Part shown: positions 10,715 to 23,100 of the stretch, piece by piece
Layout: each line of letters begins with the position of its first letter
Numbering within the stretch: position 1 is the stretch's first letter
Source: Berberis thunbergii
Taxonomy: Eukaryota; Streptophyta; Magnoliopsida; Ranunculales; Berberidaceae
Direction: 5' to 3'
NCBI GenBank assembly: GCA_003290165.1
Contig: QNQO01000819.1
Span: forward strand, 124,001-188,000
DNA: 64,000 nucleotides
Translations under genes and position numbers: made by a program
Notes under the pieces: generated by a model
What the model saw: only the letters and a program-made list of their open reading frames with translations
Told to the model about the DNA's origin: nothing
Databases searched by the model: none

Positions 10715-13700
10715 AAAACATAAACCTTAACCCCAACAGAATTCCCAAAATGGAGTCACAAAAACACATAACTCAAAAACCCCATCATGGGATTAGAGAC
10801 TAAATTAAAGAAAATTAAAATCTTGAGACTAATTAGGGTCCACATTGTAGTGTTCGTGCGAAAGTCCACAAAGAAATAACGGAAGAAACGAACCTCGCTG
10901 GGTTTTTGCAGATCCAGAAGCAGATGATCCTTGCTGTTACGAAGGCGTGGACTAGCTCGATCGGCCGTCAACAACGATGCTTGTAGCAGAGAGAAGAAGA
11001 GAGAGAGAGAGAGAGACTGTTAGTTGAGACTTTAGAGTGACAGCAGTCCTGCAAGTGGAAAGTTAAACAAACCAAACAGCGAAGATAAGTTTGGCTGACG
11101 TAGATGTTATTTTATTTAGTGGATAAAGCTCACATGATATCAATACAAAAAAAAAAAATCCATTATAATCAAGAAAATAGAAGCATCTTTTTAGATGTAA
11201 ATTGCATAATGTCATTGATTACGCCCAAACAATACATGCGGTCAATTGCAGTATAGAATGGGGGTGTCGATTTCACGAGGAAAAACGATCTACAAAATAA
11301 GGTTAAGGAAAACAATCTATGCGAAACTAAAGTTAATAAATTCTAACAAATTTAAAATACGAAATTGAATTTAATTTAATGAAAATTAAGTTTGGAAAAA
11401 TCACAAGGTTCCAAGAATCCCTCCTAGACTTCACACGCTAACTAGTAATGATTAGCTATGATGACTCAACTACGTGTTTCACATCCCAAACGACGTAATC
11501 AGAAAAATAATCTTTTAATCATTAATATATCCTAATATAAATGAATTTAAGATTTCACTTCTTCTAATAAAAACACAAAGGTTTGTCATATGTGATATCC
11601 TAAACTTACGATATATCCGGAGACAATACCGTAATAAATGACGATCACATATAACTAACCTACCGGAATCAATTAATCCTTAAACATTCCACACATAAGA
11701 AAAGCGTGACTAAGCTTATATGGAGAAGAAAAGATAATCACCGGAATAAAAATAATCTACAAAGAAATCTATGATATCCTTCTCACTGAAATAACATAAA
11801 TTTCTATATTAAATAAAAGTGAGAATCATTAAACATCATTATTCATCGTGAAAACTTAAAGCGAATCAATTACTAATTTAGTTCGTTACATCTAGGAGTT
11901 CACCTCTTCACCTTGCGTGGGGTTTAGTGACTCATGGTGGTGGTGGGCACAGCATCACTCGAGGAGGAACCCATCGCTTCCTGTACGTGCACGAATCCCG
12001 AGGAAAATAGTTGAAAAGGTTATGTGGTGGCTCTTAGAAAATCCCGGGGTGCAAATAGCGAAAACCGTTTTTCAAACCTGAAAAATCGTTTTCTCCCGCG
12101 CGATTTCGCACTCTGCAGCTCGGCCTTCGTCTCCAACGCGACGCGTCTGCTCCGCCGCTCGTTCTCCGCTCCTCGCGAGCTTCCTCTCCTCTGGTTGGGT
12201 TCCTGTACCTGCAAGAAGACAGAGAGAGGTTGAGGAAGCAGTGAAATCAACGCAAACCGCGAATGAATACGAGAAACATGGAGCTCCCTGTTTCGCGGTG
12301 GAGTCAAGTCTGTCGCGGTGGTGGTGGTGGTTTGTGTGGTCTGTTTCGGCGGTGGTCGACATAGAGAGAGGATTGGAGGAGGGAGAGAAACAGGGAGAAG
12401 AGAGAAAGCGGAAGGAGGGCGAGGAACAGGGAGCGAAACAGGGAGGTGCCCTGTTTCGCGGCGGTGTATGCGCGCGGTGGTGGTGGCGGTGTTCGAGTGA
12501 TGGTGGCGGTGAGAGAGATGGAGGGAGATGGTGGTGGCGGCTGTGTTATGGACAGAGAGAACTGTGGCGAGGTGAAGGTGGCTGGTTAGTGGCGGTGGCG
12601 AGGTTGGTTAGTGGCGAGGTGGTGGTTGGTTAGTGGCGAGAGAGCTCTGTCTCTGCCCTGGTGGAGGTGGAGATGGTGGCTGGAAAAGAGAGGAGGAAAA
12701 ACGTAGAAAAGAGAGTCCCTCAAGAGAAGGCAATAGAGAAACCTAAATAGGGTTTCCCTATTTCCTTGTTAGACTGGGTTTAGGATTCTAGCTTTCTGGG
12801 CTTGGGCTTGAACTTGGTTAAAGTAAGCTGGGTTAGGCTTAGATGTGTGAACCACTCTTTTGTACCACCGCTAGAATCGACAAATTAATCATTTTCTCAA
12901 ATTTGTCGCCTTAATGCGACTTTATCGTTCGCCGCGCGCAGATTCCTACAAAAACATAAAAATGAAATAATTAGAATAAAATATATTAATTGAAACACTA
13001 ACACATATAAATTAAGGGATATATTTTGTAATAATTACGTGTATATCAGTTATTCTAACCAACCCAATATTTTTGTGTCAAATGTTATCCGAACAACAAA
13101 TAGAAAAATGCATCTCATCCCAATTGAAAGGAGGATGAGATCGAAAAAGATATTTTCAATCTCACCCATTTCGTCCCAAAATTAGATTAGTATGTTGCTT
13201 TCAAATTATTAGTATTATTGAGTAAATAAAATACTCGTACATTCTACTAATTGCATTTGATCATATTCTTATCAATTAACATACTTAAATATTCACGTGT
13301 TCTACTAATTACCTTTGGTAATAATAACTATATCAAAAATAACATATTCGAATCATGACAATGTAAGTTGTTATTTGGCTTTCTATTTGCCCTACTGTTT
13401 TCCTTTATGCAGTATTGTCCGGGCAAGAATGAAAATCCATCTGCTATGATGGAAATGAAATTGGGCATGAGGTGTCTGAGAGTTGCTCTAGTATGGACCG
13501 CTTTGATCCTATGTGACAATCAAAGTGTTAGACTGTTAAAGACATCGTGGAAAAGTTGTCATAGTTATACTTGAGAGTTGAAATGTGTGTATAGCAGGAA
13601 GGTAAAGTTAAAAGAACTCATCCCAAGTCTTGTTTGCCAATAAAACAGTAAGCAGATGATACCTATGTCGGAAAACATATAGAGCTAGTTTAATTGAGCA

Positions 13701-13797
13701 GACCATGATTTTGTCATTACAAGGCACCATTGTAAGCTTGATAAGTTTTCCAGCAAAACTATACCAAAAAAGTTATGGCAGATTTTTTTCTGCGGCA
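10715..13797. repeat. Local segmental duplication, copy 2 (order B', A', C')
   Basis: B' (10715-11030) now precedes A' (11085-11220). A' is split from its own tail (13047-13113) by a 1.8-kb insertion, then C' follows to 13797. The match to copy 1 stops in a T-run followed by CTGCGGCA at both ends (8834 and 13797). The block order differs from copy 1, so this is not a simple tandem duplication. Confidence 0.75.
11221..13046. mobile_element. 1.8-kb insertion splitting duplication copy 2, with GC-rich core
   Basis: Copy 1 shows uninterrupted sequence where copy 2 has this insert, so its limits are defined by comparison. The left end carries a GGTGTCGATTTCACGAGG motif that I associate with an abundant plant repeat. 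The right end is AT-rich, running to ATTACGTGTATATCAG. The core 11990-12710 is strikingly GC-rich, with CpG and GGTGGTGGCGG repeats, unlike all its surroundings. Open frames there are artefacts of low stop-codon density. Class unknown; probably a non-autonomous element or one that captured GC-rich DNA. Confidence 0.55.
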
Positions 13798-14366
13798 AGT
13801 TGAGTATGCATGGATTCCTGTTAAATGCAGTTTTTGGCCATACAAAACAGCAATGTTCAAAGAGCAAAGAAATTAATATTTCAGGTCATATGGTATGGCA
13901 AGCTACGGGTAAGACCCAACCACTAAGACAAAACTCCGATGGTTGGACAATCGCCAAGGGTAGACATACATTCAAGTCGAAGACTCCACCCAGTTTAGAG
14001 GGGAGTCCAAGGCCTATCACAGAAAAAGCAGGGAATGTGACCAATATAGAGGCTGCCAATGTGGCAGAGGGAGCATAACATAAATGATAACCAGAGTGAT
14101 GCCATAACGCCGAGTCCACAACCATTGATTTTATCAACCCAATGCTTGAGCATAGTGCTAATGTGGAGGCAAGTGAACACACACCGACTCAGGACAAGGA
14201 GAACACCACAACAGATGAGCAGAGTAGTAACGAGGAACATGAGCAAGATCCTTCTAGTGAAGAGGTTGCAAGCGATTTGTTTTCAAAATTTTGCACTAAA
14301 GATTTTAGTCTCTGCCCTCGAAGATCTTCTAGGGCTAAGAAAGCAAACAAAAAGTACAAAGATTGA
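13797..14366 (+). pseudogene. LINE ORF1-like (zinc-knuckle) relic
   Basis: The frame at 13796 reads QVEYAWIPVKCSF, then shifts to FGHTKQQCSKSK, together approximating the C-x2-C...GH-x4-C zinc knuckle that follows DUF4283 in plant LINE-type ORF1 proteins. The frame continues with ISGHMVWQATGKTQPL to a stop near 14076. A second frame, 14142-14366, is Ser/Glu/Lys-rich and ends RRSSRAKKANKKYKD. The frameshift inside the knuckle and the absence of the upstream domain mark it as dead. Confidence 0.55.
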
Positions 14367-16596
14367 ATCATTTCCTCCTTAACAAAGGAGACTGTGATAA
14401 TAAACAAGAGGTTTCTTCGTTAGCTGATGCTAGTTGAAGATTTCTATAGGCCTAATAACCATGTTCACTCTCACTAGAATTCTCTTTATTGTGAGTGTTT
14501 TTTTTTTGTTGCTTTTGTTTCATTTATATAAAGGTTTTGGGGTCCTTAAAACCCAACTCGCTTTCCGAAAAAAAAGTATTCGGTTTCAAAGTTTTTAACA
14601 AACAAGCTCTATGCATAATATAAAATTTATTTATTTATTTATTCCAAAGCCAAACAAAATTCTTATTCTTTGAAACAAATGAAACACTCACTACAAAAAA
14701 GCTAATGAATAATCGAAGACCAAAACACCTTAAAAAGTATCAAAAAACACGTCCTTGAACAAACCCCAAACCACCCATAATCTCCATTACTCTTTCTCAC
14801 ACCCATATAAATTGAATCCATTGATTTATATTGGCCATTGAAAAATCCTTTGATTCCTCATTTTCCACACACTCCACACGAGAACATGAAGAATCTTTGC
14901 CCAAAACCAACTACCTTCATCTCATAAGGTGCAATCAGATCAAGACATAAAGTCACAAACCAAACATGAGTCAATCCAATAAAAGTTTATAAAAACCAGT
15001 AAATTATGTGATGTTTTCATTTATTTATGCTAGTGACTTTTTGACACTACAATTTAGACTTTTTGACATTGTCTCCCCACCTTCTGTCTAACATCACACC
15101 TGCTTAGTGATACCACCACTTTTTATTTTTTGTGTACATTCTCCCACCGATAACGAACAACAATAGTAGCGACATTGATGTTGCCCACGCCTCCACCTCG
15201 TAGCTCACCCTCATCTACCACTATCCTTTTTTTACTAGATATTTGGTGCATCAATTTCCCATATTTACTTATACAAGTTTTTAAAGCATTTACATAAATG
15301 AAATTACAAATTTTTCTCTTCTCTTGTGCTCCTATTTTATCCGTCAGGAACAACACTGCCATCGCACTGTCTCGCCCCACTCGCCTATTGGTCGCACCTT
15401 TTATTATCCTCTCTTCATCTTCTCATCATTTCCTCTCTGCTCCTATCTTCCTCTACTTCTCATCCTCTATTATCAGAAATAACAACAAGAGCAAAGTAGC
15501 AGCAACCACCCCATCCCCGCCTTATTATCTTTCCTTCTCTCATTTTCTTATTTTCCCCCTCATTTCGCCCTCACACGGGCCTCCGCCAGGATGAAACCCA
15601 TCCGCGTGCAAGCTTGTGTGAGGTAGAAAAAAGAAAAAGAAAAAACAGAGAATAAAAGGAAGAGAAAAAAGCGGGGAGGGCAGTGTGGTGCGTTGCGACG
15701 GGGTGGGGGCTATTCATGAGAATACAAGAAAAGAAGAGAAAGAAGGTGGGGAGGGAGCATTGCTACTGACTACGGGGCGATGGATTTTGGTTGCTTTTCA
15801 TGCAAAGATAGGAAAAACAATAGAAGAAAGGGGAAGATAAGTCCCTTTTATTGGTATTTTCATTTAGCAAATCCAAAAAAAATGTGATGATGTCAAATAG
15901 GAGATTTAACAGTGTAAACAATTGGGGCCTTCTGTGACTAGGAGATTTAAGAGTGTTTGTTTTTTGTTTTGAATAGACTCAGAAGTCTTAATAAGAAGTG
16001 AGACACTTTAAAAATAGTGTTTGTTTTTAGTTCTGATTAGAAGTTGAAATTCTGATTGAAGTAAGCATCATGAGAGTGTTGATCACTTAGCACTAAGTGC
16101 TCAATGAAAATGTATTCCAATAATAATCTCATAATTAATTCCCAATGAATGCTATTACCCTTCTCCTCTATCGATCATCCTCTATTTGTCCACCTCTTAT
16201 TTATCATGCGAGCAATGTTGCCACCATAGCCACCACCCTCCCTGACCTCCCCTCCTTCTCCTCTTATTCCTATCCTATTTGTCTTTCTATTCCTCTCTAC
16301 TGAAGATTGTATTAGGAATGAAAAGGGATATATGATGGTTTCTGGTAATGGTAGAAAGTGATCTCAATGAGTATTTGAAAGAGAGAAAACAAGTGGAGGG
16401 GGATTAATGTTGGTGGTTTATGGTGGACGGTGGGAGTTGTGGTGGTAGGCAAAAATGTAAAAAAAAAACCTTCAAGTCAATACCTAAAAATAAACATCAT
16501 TTAATTTTGCAGCTTTTAATCAACAATTCATTCAAAACCTCGTTAAAAACTTGTCGTTCTAGTTAGAAGTTAGCTTCTAACCAATGTACAAAAAAC
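14367..16596. other. Intergenic DNA, no supported gene
   Basis: AT-rich with scattered CT/GA-rich low complexity (about 15180-15760). Open frames at 15298-15594 and 15123-15380 are low-complexity and resemble nothing I know. Confidence 0.45.
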
Positions 16597-16599
16597 TAA

Positions 16600-16927
16600 G
16601 GGTGTGTTTGGTTGCATGGAATCCTATGCCATGGAAATCCATGAGGGGACCACTACATTTTAGGCTAAATTGATATATCACTCCACATTTACCATTTGAC
16701 CACCATTTGATTTTGTGATCAATGGTGGGAATTGAAGTCCCATGAACATGAGAATCCCACTCCTTGGCCCCCAAGGCATGTGATTCTCATGTTCATGGGA
16801 CTTTCATTCCCACCATTGATCACAAAATCAAATGGTAGATGTGGAGTGATATATCAATTTAGCCTAAAATGTAATGATCCCCTCATGAATTCCCATGACA
16901 TAAGATTCCATGCAACCAAACACACCC
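16600..16927. mobile_element. Tourist-type (PIF/Harbinger) foldback MITE with TAA target duplication
   Basis: Termini GGGTGTGTTTGGTTGCATGG and its near-perfect inverse at 16908-16927 flank a 328-bp element. TAA is repeated directly at 16597-16599 and 16928-16930. Nearly the whole length folds back, with ~150-bp arms meeting near 16765. Terminal sequence, size and a 3-bp TWA duplication fit Tourist MITEs. It lies 216 bp upstream of the SAM50 start codon. Confidence 0.88.
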
Positions 16928-17143
16928 TAAGAGTACCAAAGTACTCTCACTAGTTCAGATTGGGTTCGGGTTCAACCTGCCCGGGTTGCACCCATATTCG
17001 AAGCCCTTAACATCAAGTGCAAACCGGTTCAGAACCGCCGAGAGAGAGAGAGCGAACTACTGACTTCATTTCTCTTCTTCAAGAAAACCTCCATATCTCT
17101 CTCTCTCTAATTCATCGATTATTCTCTCTAAATCCATCCTCCA

Positions 17144-20100
17144 ATGTCTCCCTCACTCGAAGAACACCAACTCAACCAAAACCCTAACTTAGACGACTCC
17201 AACAACAACAACGAAGACGACGAAGAAGAAGACGAAGATGACGAAGAAGAAGACGGAGTCGAGCAACCGATGACGAGAAAAGCTCGACTAATCGCAGAGA
17301 AAGCGAAACTCGAAACCCTAATTCAACGTCTCTCAACCGAACGCATACTCGTGCGAGTTCACGACGTAATCATCAAGGGGAACACAAAGACCAAAGAGTC
17401 TCTCCTCCAACCGGAGATCGAAACCCTAAAGAACGCCACGTCGATGCAACAATTGCTTCATTTAGCCAGTATTGTCAATGCTCGTCTCCAGAGTCTCGAA
17501 ATCTTCGATGCCGTCAAGATTACGCTTGATTCTGGGCCTCCTGAGTTGCCTGGCACCGCTAATGTCATTGTTGAGGTCGTCGAGACTAAGAACCCCGTCA
17601 CTGGGAACATCGGGGTCAAATCCACTCCTGAGGTATTCATTTTGGTCTAAATTCTTGTTTCTTCGCTTTGATTATCTATTTTTCTTCAAGTTTTTTTTAG
17701 GTTAGAATGCAAAATAACTACTAGTAGGAAGTGACACAATTGAACACCACGTTTATTGGTGCAATTCATGATTCCTGTAGTATCTAAGGCTGCAATTTGA
17801 TTACAGCAAATAGGCCCTACCCGTGTCAAACTGATCAGAAGTTTGATTAGAATATGATAAACCAAGATATCTTAGTAATAGACAGTTTGATCCACTGGTA
17901 CTACTGTATTAGAACATCTCCACGGGATACCTAAGGCTAAATTAGTCGGAAAGCTAATTTGGGGTCTCATATGGGAAAAAAAAATGCTCCAATGTAACCC
18001 TATTTTAACTTGGTATCTTCCTTCCCCTATATTTGGAGCATCCATGGCATCCTCGAATCTTAAAAAGTATTAAAAAACTTCAAAATATTTTAATTTGTCA
18101 AATTAAAATTAAGTTGAAATTAATAAGAGTATAATTAAAATTATATATAAATAATAGTATAATTGAAATTAATTAGAAATGAAAGAATTAAGAGATGCTT
18201 AGGTGTAGCGCCCATAGAGGACAAAATTAGATAAAGACGTTTAACTTGGTTTGATCATGTGTGAAGGAGACTAAGCATGGCACCAATTAGAAAATGTCTA
18301 GATTGGCAAGTTAATAGAGGGTGTAGACGGAGGGGACGACCGTTGAAAACTTGGATGAAGGCGGTGAATGAAGATATATTGAGCTTGGATTAGGCGAGGA
18401 TATGTGGGAAGACCGCATTGCTTGGAGAACAAAAATTCATGTAGCCGACTCCAAAAATATCGGGAATGGGCTTTGACGACGATGATGATGATGATGATAA
18501 TTGAAATTAATAATAGTATATATTTAAGTTGAAATTAAGAAATTAATAATAGTAAATTTTTATAAATATTAGATTTTTTATATTGGGACCTCTTTTTATC
18601 ACACATCTTTGTCTTCCAATAAAATTCAATAAAAAAAAGTAGTTTATAACTGAACCCCCTCTTTTTTTTTTCCATTTCACTTCTACTCAATTTTTCTTTG
18701 TAACCAATGGAAGTGGAAGACGGGTGAGATGATACCTCATCAGATGATTGTATAAGGAAGACAGTGGGTTATAGAAAAGAAAGATTGGAAAAGCAAACAT
18801 GATAGTAGGGTCGGGATATCCCCGCCCTCCGAACCGGACGTGAAGGTCTCCCCTCATTCGGCTCTCTTCAGGGGAATCTACACTCACTGCTTCCCCTAAT
18901 ATCCTCCCACTGGACCTGTGTCTTGAAGCATGTACTTGTTTCGAAGAGTCTCCTGACCCGTGCCCGAGTGTCAGTTTGTGCTCTAATAAACTAAAAGCTC
19001 CATTCGGTAATAAATTATGAGCGATGTAATAAATACTCTTGTAAAGAACAAGCAACATTCCTCGCAGAAAGCGCTAGAAGTTGGACATTCTATTTGGATG
19101 GGTTTGTGATTGAAAAGAGCAGGAACGAGAACTCCTCCTAGTTAAGGCAGTCGGAATTGAGCTTGTGTTTGTTTTGCAAAAAAATGTGGCATTCGAAAAA
19201 TACCATCGGATTGAAAAGTAGCATGATCTAATTCAAAATTTTCACCTAGTTGAGCACGTCTAGCAAATTTTTCACAGTTGCCGAGTCACTATAACTGACT
19301 CCTCGTTGAGTTCTTACTTATCTATGTCTACAATCCAATATATATGATTACTACACAGATGAACCTTAAGTTGATATAAAAAAGTGGAAGATATATTTAA
19401 ATAATGATGAAAAAGTTAAAAGTAGGGAATGTGATTGGAGTCATGAAGAAATAGGGGATCCCTAAAATTAACTTTTGGTTAAAATGAGGTATGGTTGATA
19501 CCCCCATTTAACTTTTACCCTTGGAGATGCTCTTACATCACCATAAGCCAGAAGCTAGTTGAATCAAAGTGTTCAAGAGAACTAATTTCATAATACATTG
19601 CCCAAGTACATATTTAAACAACAAATTGCCTAAGAGCATTCACGGTAAGCAGGGGTATAAAGGGGTTTTAAAAAAGATTTACACACCCAAACGGTGCGTA
19701 AAATTTTGTCACCAACAGTAACTACGTTGTACGGCGCAATCCGATAGCACAACCTCACTCTCCTCCACCCTCTCCCCTCCATTGAAACCTAGAGCAACCA
19801 AAAACTTCATTTTTTTTTATCAAAATTTTCCAAATAGAGTTGACACAACAACAATCTCTAATCTTTACACCCAATCATACAAATAATCAAGAACATCAAG
19901 TATTGAACCATTGGACGAACTTACAAGGTCTGTGTTGTTCTTCTTCAATTCACAACATTCACATTCGCTGTTGGAATGATCTCGAGGTTATCTAACTAAC
20001 AATCTTCTCCCGCCTTTCTTATTTTCTCTTCTCTCATACCACAAACCACCGCTCACGGCAAGCCAACCATCCACTGCCTTCACCATCATCGTCATTCCTC

Positions 20101-23100
20101 TTGCGATACCTCCACTCTCCACCGCAATCCGTTTCCCTCCCTCTGTGCTCTTCAATCTTTATAAGGTAAGCCCATCCATTCACTTTTGCTCTTCAAACAT
20201 CGAACTTGAAAACTGAAGAAGAGAGTGGAGCAAACACTACCTTGCCTCTGTTTCTCACAACGTCTCTCTCTCCCTTCAGCTTCATTTTTGTAGGGTCAAA
20301 CTTTGTGGCGCCATCTCACATAGCGTCTTTGTTATACACACTCCGGTAAAAATAATGGGCACATTTGATACAGTTTATGGGCTTTTGCACACCTGCCCCA
20401 AAATACTGCCTACTGTGTATGCTCTACAAATGTTTGGAGAATGCCTTACTGAAAACCAAAACTAATAACTATTGAGTTCAAGCCATCTTGTTGAATCTTC
20501 CAATGCTTTGGAACATTCTCGAAAATCACAAGATTTCATCCTGTCAATCTATCTTATTGTTAAGTTATTGGTATTTTTTTTAGGTTTTGGAGGGATGGGA
20601 TTGGCAATGGAGGAGGTTGGGCTTAAAAGTTTGTCTTTCAGAAGCAGGATTCTTCATTCTATTACTCAAATATTTTTTTCTTAGGATCTTAAACCAACGA
20701 ACCATGGTTACAAAGGACTTAAGCAGATTGTTACTCGCAGCTGCCTACCAGTCACAGATTTTGGATCATAGACTATTCCATAATATTTGACATATAAAGG
20801 TCCAATAAGTAATAATGATGCTGATATGACATGTAGTCATGTAGATTTGGGACATGTCATATCCCACAAAGCTTTTCTGTATAGATGTGCTCACGAGTAT
20901 GTGCATGCTTACCATAGCATATTCCATATATATATGATATCCATTTACTGCCTCCGTGTTTCATATACTATACATGTCATACATAAGCTAGGAAGAGATT
21001 TTACTTCTCCATGTTTTCTATTTGATTTACTTTCTACTTGAAATGTTTGCAAATCTGCTATCCAATTATCTTTCATTATAGGCATTTTTTGCAGGCTAGA
21101 TCTTATTCACTTGAAGCATCACTCAATCTGAAAAATTTATTGGGATATGGTGACATTTGGGATGGTTCGTGGGCTTATAGTTGGGATCAAACTTCAGAAA
21201 TTAGCACTGGACTAACTTTACCAAGATTCAAAGGATTGTTGACCCCTTTGACAGCCCGAATATCTCTACAGAACATAGATTGGTTAAAGTTTTCTTCTTA
21301 CAAAGAAAGATTGCTGGGAGTTTCTATTGGTTTGATTTCAACCAGGTATCATGACTTGGCTTACAATTTCACTTGGCGTACTTTGACGGATCCATCACAA
21401 AGGGCCTCCAAGTCAATACGGTCACAGCTTGGGCACAGTTTACTCTCATCTCTACGGTACACATTCAAGGTTGACACGAGAAACTCACCTCTGAGACCAA
21501 CACGAGGGTATGCTTTTGTCTCAAATTCTCAAATTGGCGGTCTTTTTCCTGATAGACGAAGCTTGCGTTATTTGCGCCAGGTATGTACCTTGATGCTTCC
21601 ATATTCCCATCTCAGATTACATTTTCTTGAAGTTCTTCATCTATTGTGCCTTTATTGATCACAAGCTCTGTTATGAGGCTTTTATCGTGTTTATTAGCTG
21701 TTTGCCTTGTTTATGGCTTTGTGGGGTTTACTTGGTTACAATCCAAGATAGGAGGAAACCGGTTTCACTATTACTTACTGCTATGGTCCTACCCATTGAC
21801 AGAGCCTAGAGTATAACCATCGTGCTTACCAAGGTAAATCAATGATTAACAGATTAATTAACTTGCAAGCCTTTTAGGAGTAGTGAGTTCTACACCTTAT
21901 TCTTGTCGGCCTTTCTTAAGTTTTGTAGACTGAAGTGCATATGTTGGTTTTCAGCACTACTATGTACTCCAGTGTAAATATTCCTTGTATTCAGTTAATG
22001 GTGCAAAATATTGGTTAAATTAAAATGTTTGGCATGTATTTATGTAGCATCTCATGGAAGAGCCATCATTATCCTTATTTTCATGAAAATATCCACTTGA
22101 AATTATTTTAAAGTCTCGTACCAAAATGAAAAATTCTATCTTCTTCTTTTCTTTTTTCTTTTTAAATTATATATATATATTTATGATTTGTATATATACA
22201 CCAAATTATCAAGACTGAAAGAATATGAAATATAGAATAAAGACAAAAGTGCTAGTGTTTCAGTCTTTTGATCTCAACAGTGTTCCTTTGTCAAATTCAT
22301 GTTACATTGTTTGGGTTCTCATTGATATTAAATTTCATGCATTGCCATATGGTTGTTTTTCAGTTGCGCCTCAATAATTGTTTCTCGTTATTCTGAACAG
22401 GACTTTGATATCCATTATGCATTTCCGTTGGGCTTCTATAATGCAGCCCTGAACTTTGGGGCATCTGTAGGTACTATTTTCCCGTGGGGGAGTGGATTCA
22501 TGAGCAGGCCTTCACCACTACCTGAAAAATATTTCCTAGGTGGCAATTCATCTCCAGTGTGTTCATTGGGGGGACCAACCTCACTATTGGGGTTCAAGTC
22601 TAGGGGAGTAGGTCCTACTGAGCCAAGAAGAGCAATTGTAAATTCTGATGATGAAAGTTTGGAGACATCTATGGGAAGGGATGTCGTTGGTGGAGACCTC
22701 GCTGTAACTGCTTTTGCAGATCTCTCATTTGATCTCCCATTGAAGTTGTTCAGGGATGCTGGAGTCCATGGACACGTATTTGCTTGTGTTGGAAACCTTG
22801 CCAAATTATCAGAGAACGAATTTCGTAATTTCTCGCTCCGGAAATTTAGGGAGTCCTTCCGAAGTTCTGCTGGTGCTGGTATCGTTATACCCACAAAGCT
22901 TTTCCGTTTGGAGGTTAGTAATCTATCTTCATATAAATTTTATTAAGTTTAGGAAAAACAAGAAAGAATGGTAGTAGGAAAGTAATAGTTTATGGATGTT
23001 CTGCATCTCAGTGTACATGTCTAAACTAAGAAGCTTTGGCTCCTTTATAACCTAGCAGAGTACATCGCCACCTGAACTGGACAATCTGAATTCTTAACAT

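Larger units (their letters stand above)
17912..19532. mobile_element. 1.6-kb Harbinger-like element with nested insertions (SAM50 intron 1)
   Basis: Termini GAACATCTCCA and, inverted, GAGCATCTCCA. TTA lies directly at both flanks (17909-17911 and 19533-19535), as expected for PIF/Harbinger-type insertions. The interior is AT-rich and carries a LINE fragment and an organelle-like segment. No transposase is visible. Confidence 0.65.

Noticed and set aside
12020..12633. Several overlapping open frames on both strands
   Set aside because: They follow from high GC and GGTGGTGG repeats; low complexity, no domain.
16577..16953. Two open frames inside the palindrome, almost mirror images
   Set aside because: They are products of the foldback MITE arms, not coding genes.
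18687..19058. 123-codon minus frame that could be a mitochondrial ORF
   Set aside because: It overlies group II intron domains 5 and 6; the reading is incidental to intron sequence.
22436..22894. 152-codon minus-strand open frame
   Set aside because: Shadow of SAM50 exon 3, which has clear homology and splice sites.
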